The notes below the pieces were generated by a model. It was not told where the DNA came from, did no database searches, and saw only the letters and a program-made list of their open reading frames with translations. Positions 11,362 to 23,444 of a DNA stretch of 64,000 nucleotides are shown in pieces. Source of the DNA: Vicia villosa (Eukaryota > Streptophyta > Magnoliopsida > Fabales > Fabaceae); assembly GCF_029867415.1 (NCBI RefSeq), contig NW_026705933.1, positions 286,869 to 350,868 of the forward strand, written 5' to 3'. The first letter of the stretch is position 1. Each line of letters begins with the position of its first letter. The translations under genes were made by a program, and so were the position numbers.

Positions 11362-11680
11362 CAGTAAAAAACTAGAAAACGAACACTAAAATTACAAACT
11401 TTTGTATGTCTCTAATCTCTTTCAATTTCAAGTAAAAAATACTCCAAATGAAATACATAAGACAAACTTTCAATCATCACTTTAATAATAACATTAAACA
11501 TTCATAAATTATTTAAATTACAAGAAATAATAAAAAGAATATTCAACGACAATACTCTTACAAGAAAAATCGAAAACATAGATTGTGGGTTAACTACCAA
11601 AACAAATATAACGAATATAGTGATCAATAAAAGGTAGAAAAAAAAGGAAGAAAAAAACTAGCACTAGAGAGAAAATCACA
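11362..11680. other. AT-rich spacer
   Basis: No gene, repeat family or structured element that I can support. Confidence 0.5.
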
Positions 11681-11682
11681 TA

Positions 11683-11965
11683 CTCCCTCCGTTCCTTTTT
11701 AAGTGTCGTTTTAGCAAAAAACTCTTAAACTAAGATAGTGGATTATTAGAGTTACTTTTCCTATTATACCCTTATTTATTTTTCTCTTTCCAAATAAATT
11801 CAATCATACACTCTCTTTTTCCAATAATTAATTAAAAAATTTGAGGTGGAGTTATTGCGAAAATAAGGGTATAAATGACAAATTATAACATTAAATTATA
11901 AAACGAAACTTAAATAGGAACAAAAATTTTTTTCTAAAATGACACTTAAAAAGGAACGGAGGGAG
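11683..11965. mobile_element. Stowaway MITE (Tc1/mariner type)
   Basis: A 283-bp element with terminal inverted repeats beginning CTCCCTCCGTTCCTTTTTAA at both ends. The repeats extend about 32 bp with one internal mismatch. It is flanked by TA at 11681-11682 and 11966-11967. CTCCCTCCG termini and TA duplications are diagnostic for Stowaway. It has no coding capacity. Confidence 0.95.
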
Positions 11966-11967
11966 TA

Positions 11968-13065
11968 CTATTGTTGAATTATTCAAAGAGAAAAAAGTTG
12001 AAAATCTAAAATAGGCCAAGTAAAAGGATATGATCAAGGTATTTTAGAATTTTATTGTTTGTGTGAGAGCCATAAATCTAAAATCTCAATAAAAAGAAGG
12101 GAAGAGAGAGATATATAGAGTTATAATTTAAACACAAACAAGTTTTTCAAATAAAACCAATCCCATTTATTTTTTATTTTAATGGTTTGATTGAAATGAT
12201 GATCATGCACAAGTAAAACCTAAATAACTAATTGAATTTGTATTAATAAAACACAAATAATAATTTACGCATTATAAATTAGATTACTTTATAGTTATAC
12301 ATTTATTTTTCCCTCTCTAAATTTCTCTTTCTTTTCACTCCATTTTCTTTCATGTACTTTACATAATTTGTTAAATGAAATGAGTGTTTAGATTGTGCCA
12401 CTTTTTTAAAATTCAAAATTTTCATTTGATAAATTCAATAGTATATTTGAATAAAAAACAATTTGTTAACAAATCTTTTAATTATTCTAGGATTAACTAT
12501 GGTAAATATCTACTTTGTTAAATTTAGTTTTTGAGAGTTATTTTTAATCTATGTTAATAGCTTTTAAGTTTTAGATATGCATTTAGTCTTAATATTGATC
12601 TGATAGATTACAATGAAAATTTAAATTTGAGTAGCTATTTTGTATATATTTTGTAATTCATGTCTACATTGATTTTATTGTGGCATTTATTTAGATTGAA
12701 ATTGTGGCAAACACTAGAAGCATTGATTAAATTTCATTAATTTTTTAATTTGAAATTTTGCAAGAGCCCAAATGATTCATTATAAATTAGTTGAATTTGG
12801 AGTTAATAGAATAGCTATGTTAAATATTAGGTTGTAACATCCTATGAGGATCATCCTTTAATTTCAAAATACACACAAGAATACATGTGTTGAGTGATAC
12901 ATATACAATTCACACTTCAGGAATATAAAACTCATATCCCCTCTCGGAGATTTCAACAAAACTCTTATGTATTTTAATTCCACTAGTCCAACTAGAAAAT
13001 TAAAGACAGCTAAAACACAAAATGGACAGAATAACAATTTGATATGTAACAGATTCAAGCATTGA
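11968..13065. other. AT-rich spacer with NAC-family flank at its end
   Basis: Mostly featureless AT-rich DNA. From about 12945 the sequence (AACTCTTATG, then AATTCCACTAGTCCAACTAG, then a GACAGAATAACAATTTGAT motif) matches 16085-16230. It is therefore a flank shared by several NAC-like relics. Confidence 0.5.
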
Positions 13066-13069
13066 AAAG

Positions 13070-13610
13070 TTGTAAATAATGACAGAATATTGTAAAGTTG
13101 TAACTTTTGGTTAGTCTTTATCTTTGGAGCATCAGAGACATTTTTACTGCTTTATACTAAAATTTGAGGAAGTAATTACTTGTAGACACTGCAGTAGTGG
13201 TTTTAGGATGAAAAAGGGAAATGCATGAGACATTACTATTAGAGCTGATAATGTTGTTTTGGGAAAGAGGTCCCTCTTTATTTTCTATTTTAGAAATTTT
13301 GTAACTAAAGCTATCGAAACTAATTGGATTATGTATGAGTATGCCTTGGTTGACACTACTTTGATAAATGAATTGGTAAAACTAACTATTTTATATGTTC
13401 ATTCATTAATCAATGATTAATAAACGTAATGATAACTACTAAGTATTGGGTATTGATTATTGTACACGCATCTTTTGTTATGTGCCGTATTTTTGATTGC
13501 CCACAAGAATTGGATCTGGAGTCTATGTTTAGGCCCATATATGAAGTTAATAAAATGGATACTGGTGAAGATGTGAGGATGAATGATGTCAACTAAAATA
13601 TCGAGGGGGT
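13070..13610 (+). pseudogene. NAC-domain-like pseudogene, copy 3
   Basis: Subdomains C and D are recognisable. A block near 13230-13400 reads ADNVVLGKRSLFIFYFRNF, then AIETNWIMYEYALVD, matching NAC subdomain D. After an intron-like gap, 13468-13598 reads FVMCRIFDCPQELDLES and ends in acidic EVNKMDTGEDVRMNDVN, matching the last NAC exon. The expected AG splice acceptor before it is AC. The N-terminal subdomain is absent. It lies tail to tail with the minus-strand copy next door. Confidence 0.65.
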
Positions 13611-13659
13611 GTTGATGTGCCAAGGATGTAAGAAGAGGAGAATACAACTTGATCTCATG

Positions 13660-14390
13660 ATATTTTATTGTCCATCAGTTTAGAAACATCCCCCTTTTCA
13701 TTCATCCTTGGCACAACAACACCCTCTCGAGATTCTGGTTAACAACATTCATCCTGACATCTTCACCATCATTAACTTCAAATATGTCCCATACTCAAAC
13801 TCCAAATCCAATTCTTATGGATACTCAAAAACATAAAAGACAACAAAAGGAGCCTGCATAATAATTAAAACCAAGTACATAGTAGCAACCATTACATTTA
13901 AAAATCATTGATTAATCAATTAACATAGAAAAGAGTAAGTTTTCCGAAATCCCTTGCCAGAGGAGTTTCAGCCTAGGCTTACTCTTACATCACCCAATTA
14001 ATTTTGATAGCCTTTGTAATAAAATTTACAAAATAGAAAATAAAGAGGGACTTCTTTTTCAAAACAACATCATCAGCTCCAACAGTAATGTCTTGAACAT
14101 TTCCTTTTTTATCCAAAAACCATTATTGTAGTGCCTAACAGTAATTTCTTCCTTAAATTTTTTAGTAATGTAGTAAAAATGCCTCTACTGCTCTAAGGAA
14201 AAGGACGTAACAAAAGGAAGTTCAAAGATGTCATACTAATATAGGATCAACTATGTAATCATGTCGGAACCATTAAAAGCATGAACCTTTAGGTTCTTCT
14301 TGTTGGCGAGGAAATAACCAACAGTTTGGTCGTCAGACGGAAAAAACCCAACACTAGATGGAAGAAACTCCTTTGCAGCTGAAATGAGAA
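13660..14390 (-). pseudogene. NAC-domain-like pseudogene, copy 4
   Basis: Read on the minus strand from about 14385: FLPSSVGFFPSDDQTVGYFL, then ANKKNLKVHAFNGSDMI (subdomain A region). A KKSLFIFYFVNFITKAIKIN block (subdomain D) follows, then a GCAG-type splice acceptor near 13855 and an exon-like FVVFYVFEYP. Stops and frame breaks are present throughout. With copy 3 it forms an inverted pair whose arms are roughly 75-80% alike by eye. Confidence 0.65.
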
Positions 14391-14590
14391 TGAAATTGAG
14401 AGAAAATGTGAAATTTTAGAATGGAATAATGTAGATAGCGGAAAATGAGAGTGCATAAGGGTGGTTTTATAGTTAAAATTTGGCCAGACAGGACATCGGG
14501 TCGCAAATACTTCAAATTCCCATCGGTGAATGACATGGCAAATTTGTATTGGCTGAAACAATAACATTTTTATTTTGTAGTTTTATATAA

Positions 14591-14824
14591 GAGCAATTCT
14601 TGCATGGACACGGACCTAAATCCATATATTTAGGAACAACCAATAAGAAGAGAGAGAATTTAAATTTATTTAAAATTTAATTTCATTTTTAATTGCCAAC
14701 ATGGAGGGTGGTTGTGATAATGGAGGAGAGAGATAATTTTAGTTTTATTATTTAATTAATAAAAATATGTGATTGGTTGTGTGTAAATTCAGGTGGTGTA
14801 GATGTGTCCATCTAAGTATTTTCC
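14591..14824. mobile_element. Mutator-like MITE with 9-bp target duplication
   Basis: A 234-bp insertion flanked by TTTATATAA at 14582-14590 and 14825-14833. Duplication copy D holds the empty site, a single TTTATATAA near 32440, and the related segment near 48270 also lacks the insertion. The ends are imperfect inverted repeats: GAGCAATTCTTGCATGGACA against GGAAAATACTTAGATGGACA, 15 of the first 21 positions agreeing. A 9-bp duplication points to the Mutator superfamily. It has no coding capacity. Confidence 0.9.
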
Positions 14825-14916
14825 TTTATATAATCGCCGTAGGGAACAACCTTCAGGCAGAATATAGTCACATAACATGCTACTAATTCTTCTTATTAAT
14901 AACAACTTCTTCCAAA

Positions 14917-15057
<141 letters not shown>

Positions 15058-16209
15058 CTTTAGATATTATTAAAACTAAATTAATGGAATTTAAAAAAAA
15101 AAAAACTATTTCCTTCTTTAGGTTAAAATGTTCATCGAATCTTTTCAATAAATTAGACTAAATTATTTGTTTCTTAACTTTATTTTTTTTTCTATTTTAA
15201 AATAAATTAGGTTAAAAATAATTGTTTCCTTTTTTAGTTTAATTGTTCATCGAATATTTTAAATAAATTAGACTAAATTATTTATTTTCTTGATTTAATA
15301 TATTTTTCCTATTTTTCTATTCTACATTATATTTAAAAAACTGTAATTTTTTAATGGAAAATAGTATATTATTAAAAAGAGGTAAACTAACAAATTACAA
15401 AAAAAGATAACCATCCTATTACTGAGCGCAAAATGTAGTACCATAAAAAAAATACAACAAAACAAAAATGAAAAAACAGAAAAAAAGATAAACACTTATT
15501 TTATGTAATATATTATCCTATTGTAATATATTAATTGATTGTTTGTCTTTGACTGTGTTATGTTGTTGAGCTGACTTGTTTTATGTTCCTCATGGTGTTA
15601 GATAATAGATATTAAATTTGATATTTTGATACTATGCCAAGTTTTGGTTTAGACATTTTTCATTTTTGAAGTTTATTTCAACAATAATTGCCATGTTTGT
15701 CTTTGCCCGAGGTTGTGATACAAGCTATCTCTTTTGAACAATGTGTTTGATTATTGATATCATTCGAGGAAATGTCTACGGGGACAAATTAGAAAAATAT
15801 CGTTTTTCTATACTTAAAATAGTATTATTCTTAGACAACTAACACAATCTTAATTATAAAGCTGAAAAAAGTGTTTTTTCTTCTTGAACCCTAAACCAAA
15901 TTCTAGCAGTAGCCATCCTTTTTTTTCACAAATGATGGAATATTAGTAATCATCTTGATAGTACTATATAAGAATATCTTGGAGTATTTTTAAGATTAAA
16001 TTTTTTATTATTCATTACTATGGTTTGTTGTTGATTTCTAATTTGTGGCTTACGATGAGTTTTTTAACAACAAACCTCTCGAAAATTTCAATAAAACTCT
16101 CTTGTTTTTTAATTCCACTAGTCCGACTAGAAAATTAAAGACAACTACAATATAAAATAGACAGAATAACAATTTGATATATAAAAAATTCAAGCATTGT
16201 AAAGTTGTA

Positions 16210-16600
16210 ACTATAATGACAAAATATTGATATTAAAGCTAAATATATCATACCTTATGATTGGATGCATCCATAGGTAGAAGATCATCACGCTCATCGT
16301 AAGTCTCATCAACATCGATCTCATCAACATCAGATAAATGCCTAAATTCAAAATCTTCATCCATCTCCGAAGGGCATTCAAAAATGTGGAAAACAACCAA
16401 AGGAGCCTGTTAAATACAAAGAAATATTTTTGTAGATGAAATATAATGAGTCATGAGAAAACTCGAATGGGTCAGACTCATAGAAGTTCACCGGATTTTC
16501 TTCGTTGTTATTGTTAACAAGTTAATAGCGAACAAGAATCTTGTCCGAGGGAATAAGCCAACGTACACCAGGTGGAAGCAAAGCAACCATTGCAGTTGAA
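16210..16600 (-). pseudogene. NAC-domain-like pseudogene, copy 5
   Basis: From about 16597 on the minus strand: MVALLPPGVRWLIPSDKILV, then RY and a stop. This is close to the NAC start LPPGFRFHPSDEELVxYY. An acidic tail-like stretch at about 16260-16390 reads ECPSEMDEDFEFRHLSDVDE and continues with Asp/Glu. It belongs to a different subtype from copies 1-4 and 6-8. The middle of the domain is missing. Confidence 0.6.
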
Positions 16601-16749
16601 ATGAGAGGAAAATTAAGAGAAATTGTGGATTTTTTAGATGAGAAATTTAGGGTTTAAGGAAGACACAAAATTTTGTCACGTGAGCTTCATGTCCCCCAAC
16701 CAGTGAGAGAGGTGATAAGAAAGTTAAAAGTTGAAGAATCCTTGTGACA

Positions 16750-17180
16750 TTCATGAATCCTAACACTTTCCTTTTTCAATTATAAAAGAAAATTTTTATT
16801 ATTGAGAGTAAAAAAAGAAAAAAATGATTTTCTTAATGAGAAATCAAAATACATGAATATAGTAAGCAACGATAATAGGGTGCTATTCATGAATTTTAAT
16901 TTTTTTCTTTTTTTAACTATTCAAGAAAATTTTCTTTTTTTGAGTCAAAAGAAAAAAAAACAGTTTCCTTTTTGAGAAATCAAAATTAATGAATCCTAGT
17001 CAGCACCAACGAATGGGTGGGTGGCATTCATGAATTAGAACTATTTCCTTCTTTTAATGTCAAACATAATTTTCCATTTTGTAAGTCAAAAGAAAAAAAA
17101 AAAAACTATTTTCTTTTTGCGAAAACAAAATTTCTGAATTCTGGCCAGCAACAACAATTTTCGTGAAGACAATTATGAAC
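16750..17180. repeat. Degenerate tandem repeats of about 125 bp
   Basis: Three to four diverged units share the order: CATTCATGAATT, TTTCCTTTTTnAATT, GTCAAAAGAAAAAA, TTTTTGAGAAA(T)CAAAA, then GAATCCTAGTnAGCAACAAC. The same array recurs in copy D at about 33970-34380. There is no coding potential. Confidence 0.6.
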
Positions 17181-17184
17181 TCTA

Positions 17185-17759
17185 GTGAGCAACAAGCCAA
17201 CAACCATTGAAAGATAAGGGTCTACACATATTGGATTGGACCAGTTTTAGCATAATCCGTTACATAACCCATTTAAATTTTAATGGATTGGATTCATCAT
17301 CCAACCTGTAATTTTACTATTTAAACTGAACCGAATAAACCTGTTCATTTATGGGTTGTGTTAAATTGGGGTTGCGGGTTTTGATTAAAATAAATAAATA
17401 ATTAATCATATTTTTTAATTGAAAAAATTGTAACACAATTCAATATATTTGCGCATATTTTATATTAAATTTTGGAACAAAAAATGAGAAGATGAACGAT
17501 GTTGACGGTGGATCGTAGCTTCTGACACGGTGGAGTGGTGGGTTGCAGGGTTAACACTCCAACACTGAAGTCAGTATATGAAATAAATGAGTGAAATGAA
17601 ATTGAATTTTAACATGTTACCTCAATTTGGCGCTTACTCTATAAATAGAAAGGGGAAATAACGAACTCGTTATTAGTTCGTCTTCATTTGCGGAGATTCA
17701 TTGGATGCATTTACAATTGAGATCTATTGGGATCATAAGGATGACACTCTTCAGATATT
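17185..17759. other. Non-coding end of duplication II, copy C
   Basis: No gene. It is present with small differences at 34380-34933. The first half is a GGTTxGGTT-rich stretch that looks like a short dispersed repeat but that I cannot name. Confidence 0.4.
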
Positions 17760-17761
17760 AG

Positions 17762-18033
17762 TTCGACTAAGTATGAGTCGATCTTCTTATTTCATGCCCT
17801 AGGTGCCTGCTTGAGACCATAGAGCGCTTTGTGCAACTTATATAATCTACTCGAGTCCTTCTGAATTACAAACCCTGGAGGTTGTGTGACATAGACCTCT
17901 TCGTCTAAAGGACCATTCATAAATGTTGATTTCACATCTATATGAAATGTCGATCAACCTTGGTTCCATGCCAAGGCTACCACTAGTTGAATAGTCCTCA
18001 ATATTGCTACTAAAGCAAATACTTCATAGTAGT
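17762..18033 (-). pseudogene. Ty1/copia reverse transcriptase relic
   Basis: The minus strand reads NYYEVFALVAILRTIQLVVA, then [26 protein letters not shown], and [15 protein letters not shown] followed by a stop where Trp is normal. These are the copia RT core motifs (Yx[30 protein letters not shown]). Only about 90 codons remain. An LTR begins exactly at its N-terminal side (18034). Confidence 0.88.
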
Positions 18034-19034
18034 TGATAAGTGTTAAAGTGTAGTTATTCTTGTATATAGTTTACGATACTTATCGTCTATTTTTCCTCAA
18101 CTTGTGCATGAATTAGTATATTTTCGTTATATTCATACATATTATGTATTCTTCGAGTATTCGATATATTTATGTACCATTTGATAGTTTTCAATTCATT
18201 TTTTAGGTATTAATGCGTATTTTGAGCATGAGCAATTTAGTGTCGAAGAAACGGCTTCAAACGCGCAATTTTAAGCAATTCATCAACGAATAAGGCTCAT
18301 ATCAAAGAATAGGAATTCGTAAATTTTGTTGATATTTAGTCATTGTTTGATAGGAAATTGAATAAGCTTTCCAACGCTTCGAACCGGGCGCAAATCGGAG
18401 TTACAGTTCTCAAGTTATGGCAAAAACATTAGTGCTGATTTTTTCATGAAAGCATAGACCGCGCGAATCCCCCTCTGAGGGCGCGAAGCACGCCCTACGA
18501 CTTTGAAATTTAATAAATAGGGGAAACCAATTTTTTTTAGGTATGGGTTGGGTATTTTTGAGTCCCAACACCATCACAATCATTTTTGGATAGCGAGAGC
18601 TTGAAAACACCAATGGAGCTTTCATTTTGATGATTCAGAGTCTGATTGCTCATCAATCGGAGTTGACAAACTGAGAGATTTGTGATTCTTCTTCTCTTAT
18701 CTCTATGTATTATGTATTATGTATTTGTTGGGTTTGTTAGTAAGTTTACTCGAAACCTATGTATATTTGTTACTACATTACTGTATACAGTTTGGTTTAC
18801 AAATCCTTGTCGGTGTTTCCTTGATCTTTTTGCTTAAATGATTTGGATTTGTGTTGGTTTAGACATATAGCTCATGAATCTTGATTAGGGGGATATATTT
18901 TAGCTTTAGATTCTAGAGATAGGTTTGGGGTTAACATACACATAATATCAGAGTTTAATGCCTCTGTGTTGTTCGACTGGTTGAGACATCGTCGAAAGAG
19001 TAATATGGTTGAACTCTCGTTGGTGTTGGAGAAA
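18034..19034 (+). mobile_element. LTR relic related to the 35-39 kb element
   Basis: It begins TGATAAGTGTTAAAGTG inside the copia relic. From about 18340 onward it matches the reverse complement of the LTRs at 35363-36618 and 38434-39709. One example is GCTTCGAACCGGGCG; another is the stretch up to GTTGAACTCTCGTTGGTGTT near 19020. At about 19034 the match stops and a LINE relic begins. A reading frame spanning this join is therefore chimeric. Confidence 0.75.
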
Positions 19035-19430
19035 TGGGCAGAGACAATTTGGAGTTGGAATTTTTCTCCTATGGTTTTAGACATTAGTATTTTACCGGTG
19101 GATATTTGGCAGGAATTTGTTGCCACGGTTCAGGAAAGAGAGTTGTATGAAAATGTATCGGATACCTTTGAATAGAGGATAGTTACCGAAAAGACTTTTT
19201 CGGTCAGATCCTGTTTTGAGCTATTTTGTGAGAAGGGATATGTTTCTCCTCTTTTCGCAGAAGTGGTGAAGTCCATTAACCATTTGTGGAAGGTTAAAGT
19301 ACCGTCAAAAGTGCATATATTCGGGGAGAGATTTCTCCTAAATAGGATTCTAACAAAAAACCAATTATTTAAGAGGGGTATTTTGGCGAAAAGTAGAGAT
19401 TTAAAGCGTGTCTTTTGTTCACATACAAGC
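19035..19430 (+). pseudogene. LINE ORF2 relic (zinc-binding RT domain)
   Basis: Frames read IWSWNFSPMVLDISILPVDI, then after a stop VTEKTFSVRSCFELF, then LWKVKVPSKVHIFGERFLLN and RGILAKSRDLKRVFCSHT. This is the region before and in the zinc-binding domain of plant LINE ORF2. It ends where a CACTA-like fragment begins and may resume at 19777. Confidence 0.7.
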
Positions 19431-19772
19431 TTTTGCCAGAGTTTTTAAATCGTAAACATATGTTTTAAAACATTGAATCCAGAGTATGAAAGTGTGGCAT
19501 TTTCTTCATTTGCCACGTTTAACAAATTGTAGATGTTTTAAGGCGCAAATAAAAACCGCGGCATTATAATTTTCACTTCAAACTGTGGCTCAAGCCCAAA
19601 AAAATATACCCCGCCAGAATTTCCCTCTTTTTTTAGTTTCCCTCTCCTTAATTATTTTCTTTTCTAATTTTATTTTAGATTAAAAATAGAAAAAAACATT
19701 GAAAATGTAAATACAATAAGATGCCTCTTTCTAACCTAATTTTTCCTCTCCTATTCCTCAATTCCCGTCGAA
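19431..19772. mobile_element. CACTA-like fragment with ACTGTGGC subterminal motifs
   Basis: It matches 29490-29775 over about 300 bp (TTGCCAG, GTTTTAAAACATTGAATCC, AACTGTGGC motifs). The sister copy starts with CACTACTACA at 29416, which suggests the family. It lies between two LINE relics, so it may have inserted into one LINE. Confidence 0.5.
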
Positions 19773-19776
19773 GAAT

Positions 19777-20470
19777 TTGGATGTTGTTTTGAACGACGGG
19801 TCTAAATTAGAGTTAAAAAGATTATGGGAAGCTAGTGTTCCTAGTAAAGTTCAAGTCTTCGGGTGGAGGTTATTGTTTAATGCTTTACCTACTCGACGGG
19901 CTCTTTGTTTTCGAGGTATGGAAAGAATTGTTAGTGATATTTTTTGTCCTTTGTGTGGTTTGGAGGATGAATCGAAGGGTCATCTTTTTCTTGTGTGTGC
20001 CTATACGAGAAAGGTGTGGAAGGAGGTGTTTAATTGGTTGGGCTCCGATTTGGAGGTGGATGTGGGGGCGATGGATGATACCTTAGAGAATGAGATGGGG
20101 TTTGGGGTGGTGGATTATATTTGTGAGAAGTTAAGGGGGTGGTCAAACCGCTATTTTTTGCTTTTCTTTGGCTTTTGGTTTGTTGGTGCATTTGATTGGG
20201 AAGGAATAAAGTTATTTTTAAGGATTGTTGTTGGAATCCTACCGAAATCTTGATTGTAATTAAGAATTTGGGTTGGGATTGGTTTTCTATTCTTGCTAAA
20301 GGTAGGGGAAATAGCTCGAAGGAGGATTGGCTTTGTAATCCTTGCACTTTTGTTGGTGCGTAGGATAGTTTTTTTTCTCTTTTGTCGTTGAGTGTGTTCT
20401 TGTCCGTTTCCTTTTGTATTGGGTTGCACCCCTTGTGCGTTTAATACAAGTGCTTATCGAAAGAAAAAAA
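19777..20470 (+). pseudogene. LINE ORF2 3' part with 3' UTR and A-rich tail
   Basis: An open stretch reads LKRLWEASVPSKVQVFGWRL, LPTRRALCFRGM and CPLCGLEDESKGHLFLVC: the zinc-binding RT domain with C-x2-C and HLF-x2-C. The frame shifts near 20250, after which ILIVIKNLGWDWFSI and EDWLCNP resemble the usual ORF2 end. The 3' end GGGTTGCACCCCTTGTGCG, then a GCTTATCG motif and A-rich tail (20455-20470) resembles that of the LINE at 11244. It is 5'-truncated. Confidence 0.8.
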
Positions 20471-20645
20471 AAGTTTGATAGTATTGTTAAAAGCATATCA
20501 CCTATAAAATAAGGTTTGACATTCTCCCATTTTATTATCATAATAATACATCTTTTAATGGAGGTGATAAAAGAAAACAACACATATATGTTTGGAGTGA
20601 TTAAACTCCCCCTAAGGTAAAGTGAATGTATACTCTATTCTCTCT
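20471..20645. other. Short spacer before duplication I, copy B
   Basis: No feature seen. The true left edge of copy B may lie in here, because copy A is cut off by the window edge. Confidence 0.4.
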
Positions 20646-21185
20646 AAGAGTATACTTCTTCCCCTTTATTAAAATCAAAAAATCGAATAAAAATGCAATG
20701 CGAAAACTAAATATGCAAACAAGGATAATTTTGACATTAAGAAAATAACAATGAATGAATTCGTTCAAATTATTATATTTGTCACGTGTTTTAAATATTC
20801 GTTAAATATTATGCAAAATAAAAAAATAATATAAGTTACAAAAAATAAAAAAAAATAATTTAGTCTGATTTATAAAAAGATTCAATGAACATTTGATTCT
20901 AAATAAGGAAACTATTTTTTTTAAAATTCCAATAATTGAATTTTACCAAAATCTAAAGTAAAAATTAAAATAATAGTAATAATAATATATAAAATTCGGA
21001 TGAATTTCAATTTTAAAAAAGGAAACAATTTTTTTCTTTTGACTCTTATAAAATAAGTTGTTATTAGTAAGGAGTATTTTCAGCATGTTGTGCGACTGTA
21101 TGTCATCCAACGGTCGTTTCTTCCATTTGCACAATTTCATTATAAAATTTCATATTCTCTCAATTTCACTCTCGTTTCAGCTGCA

Positions 21186-21685
21186 ATGATGTTTCTTCCA
21201 TCTAGTACTGGTTTCTTCCCTTTTGATGAGAAAACTGATGGTTATTTCCTCTTAATCAAGAACAACCCAGAGGTTTAAGTGTTCAATGACGCCGACTGAT
21301 TATAGAGTTGGATCTATATTAGTATGAACTATGAACCATTCGAAGTGCCTCTTGTTACATCCTTTTCTTTGAAGAATTGAAGCATTTTCACTGCTTTACT
21401 CCAAAGTTTAGGAAGAAATTACTGTTATGAACTACAACAATATTTTTGGATAAAAAAGTAAATGTTCTAGACATTAGTATCTGAGTTGGTAATATTTATT
21501 TTGGAATGAAGTCCCCTTTTGTTTTCTATTTTGGAAATTTTGTTACGAAGGCTATAAAAACTAACTAGGTTATGTACTAGTATGCCTTAGTTGACACTCC
21601 TCTAGTAAGGGATTTCGAGAAATTTACTCTTTTCTATGCTAATTACTTAATTAATGATTAGTAAATGTAATGATAATTACTAAAG
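21186..21685 (+). pseudogene. NAC-domain-like pseudogene, copy 2
   Basis: The counterpart of copy 1. ATG at 21186 starts MMFLPSSTGFFPFDEKTDGY, stopped after NNPEV. A subdomain-D-like block lies near 21520-21600. It shows about 3% base difference from copy 1 by eye, with several small indels, as expected for unconstrained DNA. Confidence 0.65.
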
Positions 21686-23444
21686 TTTCATTTTTAATAG
21701 TCTAAGTCTGACCTATTTAATTAAATAGACTTTTAAAAAAACTTAAGTCTTTTCTTTTTTATTAAATATACCTCGCCTGATTTAACTTTAAATAGGTTAG
21801 GCTATAAGCCCCTGTAGGTCGGTCTGCCCTATTCTTACCCCTAATTGTATATGATATACTTATAAAAGAATATTTATTTGTATTCTTTTATTCATTACAT
21901 TTATAATTTAAAACATATTATGCATGTATATTGAGAAGACATTAAATAAAATAAAAATTTATTTGTATTCTTTTATTCATTACATTTATAATTTAAAAAA
22001 TATCAGGCACGTATATTGAGAAGACATTAAATAAAATAAAAATAAAAATATAGAAATTAAGTAGGAAAAGTATTTTTTTACTTAATAGCTATAAATGTGA
22101 AGAAACAAACAAATTAAAAAGAACAAAAATGGTTATAAAAAGGTAAAAATAAGAAATCCATTAAGGAATATTTTAAGCATGTACATTTTATTTATTTAAA
22201 TTCATCATTCAAAAATATTATAAAATTGATTAAGAAAAAATAATTAATAAATAGAAATAAAATCAAATAAATTAAGTAATAAGAACTTTTTTATTTAGTA
22301 ACTATACATAAATGTGTAAAAACAACTAATCTAGGATATATATAACTAAGGTAAAAAAATATTTTAAAAAACTTATAAAGAAAATTGAAATTTATAAAGA
22401 GTTATTGAAAATAATATAAATAATAAGAAAAAAAATATAAAATGAATATTTTATGCAAAGATAGGTTTCAATTACTATTTTGTTTACTATTATATTATAA
22501 AATTATATTTTTAAGGTAATTTGACTAATATTTATTTGAAATGATAAAATTTATATAATTATATTTAATAAGGTAAATTTTTTCTTCTAGAATTCAATAA
22601 AAAAAATACCTTAAATTATATAATAACAATTTTTAAATTAATATTTTTTTTACCTTTAAACCCATTAAAATCATAATTTAACAAAACTACATTCAAATGG
22701 TATTAAAATGAATTATTTGATATATCTATGGCATATTCCCATATTATGCTGATAAATCATGCAAATGTATTTAAAATTTATATTAAGAAATAAATTGAGT
22801 AAAAGGAATAACAAAATTAATAACAGGCAAATATATTTTTTTGATTTATTACTAATAAAAATTAAAAAAATTAAAGATTAATAAAATGAATTATATTGAT
22901 AAATTAAAAAATATATACTTTCAAGGAAAAGTTAAATTAAGGAAACTGTTATATATTTGTGTGCAGGTACATTGATATGTTTAATTACCATATATATATT
23001 TATTAATATATATTTAAAGGTATTTAACATGTATTATTTATTTGACTTCATATTCTTTGTTGGTCAATCAGCATCTGCACTATTATCCTTTGCCATGTTA
23101 AGAGCCTTCACCATCGTTTTCCGCTCAGTAGAGATTAGCATATGTGCTTATGGTAACAATTCCGTTATAGTCGTTTTTTTTCCCAGGAGATTCATCAACT
23201 TTCTGACTCACTCATTTTGAAATATCATTATATCCTTCATCAATTTTTCTGTTCTGGTCTTTGATGGTACTAGATTTTCAATCATTAAATTTTTAAAGAG
23301 GCTTTATTTTAAGTTATTTAAACGTCCCATTTTGAACTTTTTGAGTCTTTGAATCTTATTTCAAAGGGTTTTCTTATTTTTAACGTCTCATTTCAAATTC
23401 TATGTGTCTTATTTCTTTATTTTAAAGTCTTTTTTTATTCAAAA
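21686..23444. other. AT-rich part of duplication copy B
   Basis: Non-coding. It contains the 85-bp tandem pair and a short conserved motif (GCCCCTGTAGGTCGGTCTGC near 21807) also present in copy A near 1141. I cannot assign it to a family. Confidence 0.5.

Noticed and set aside
18966..19175. A 69-aa plus-strand protein
   Set aside because: Its first part is LTR sequence and its second part is LINE ORF2. It only spans a junction.
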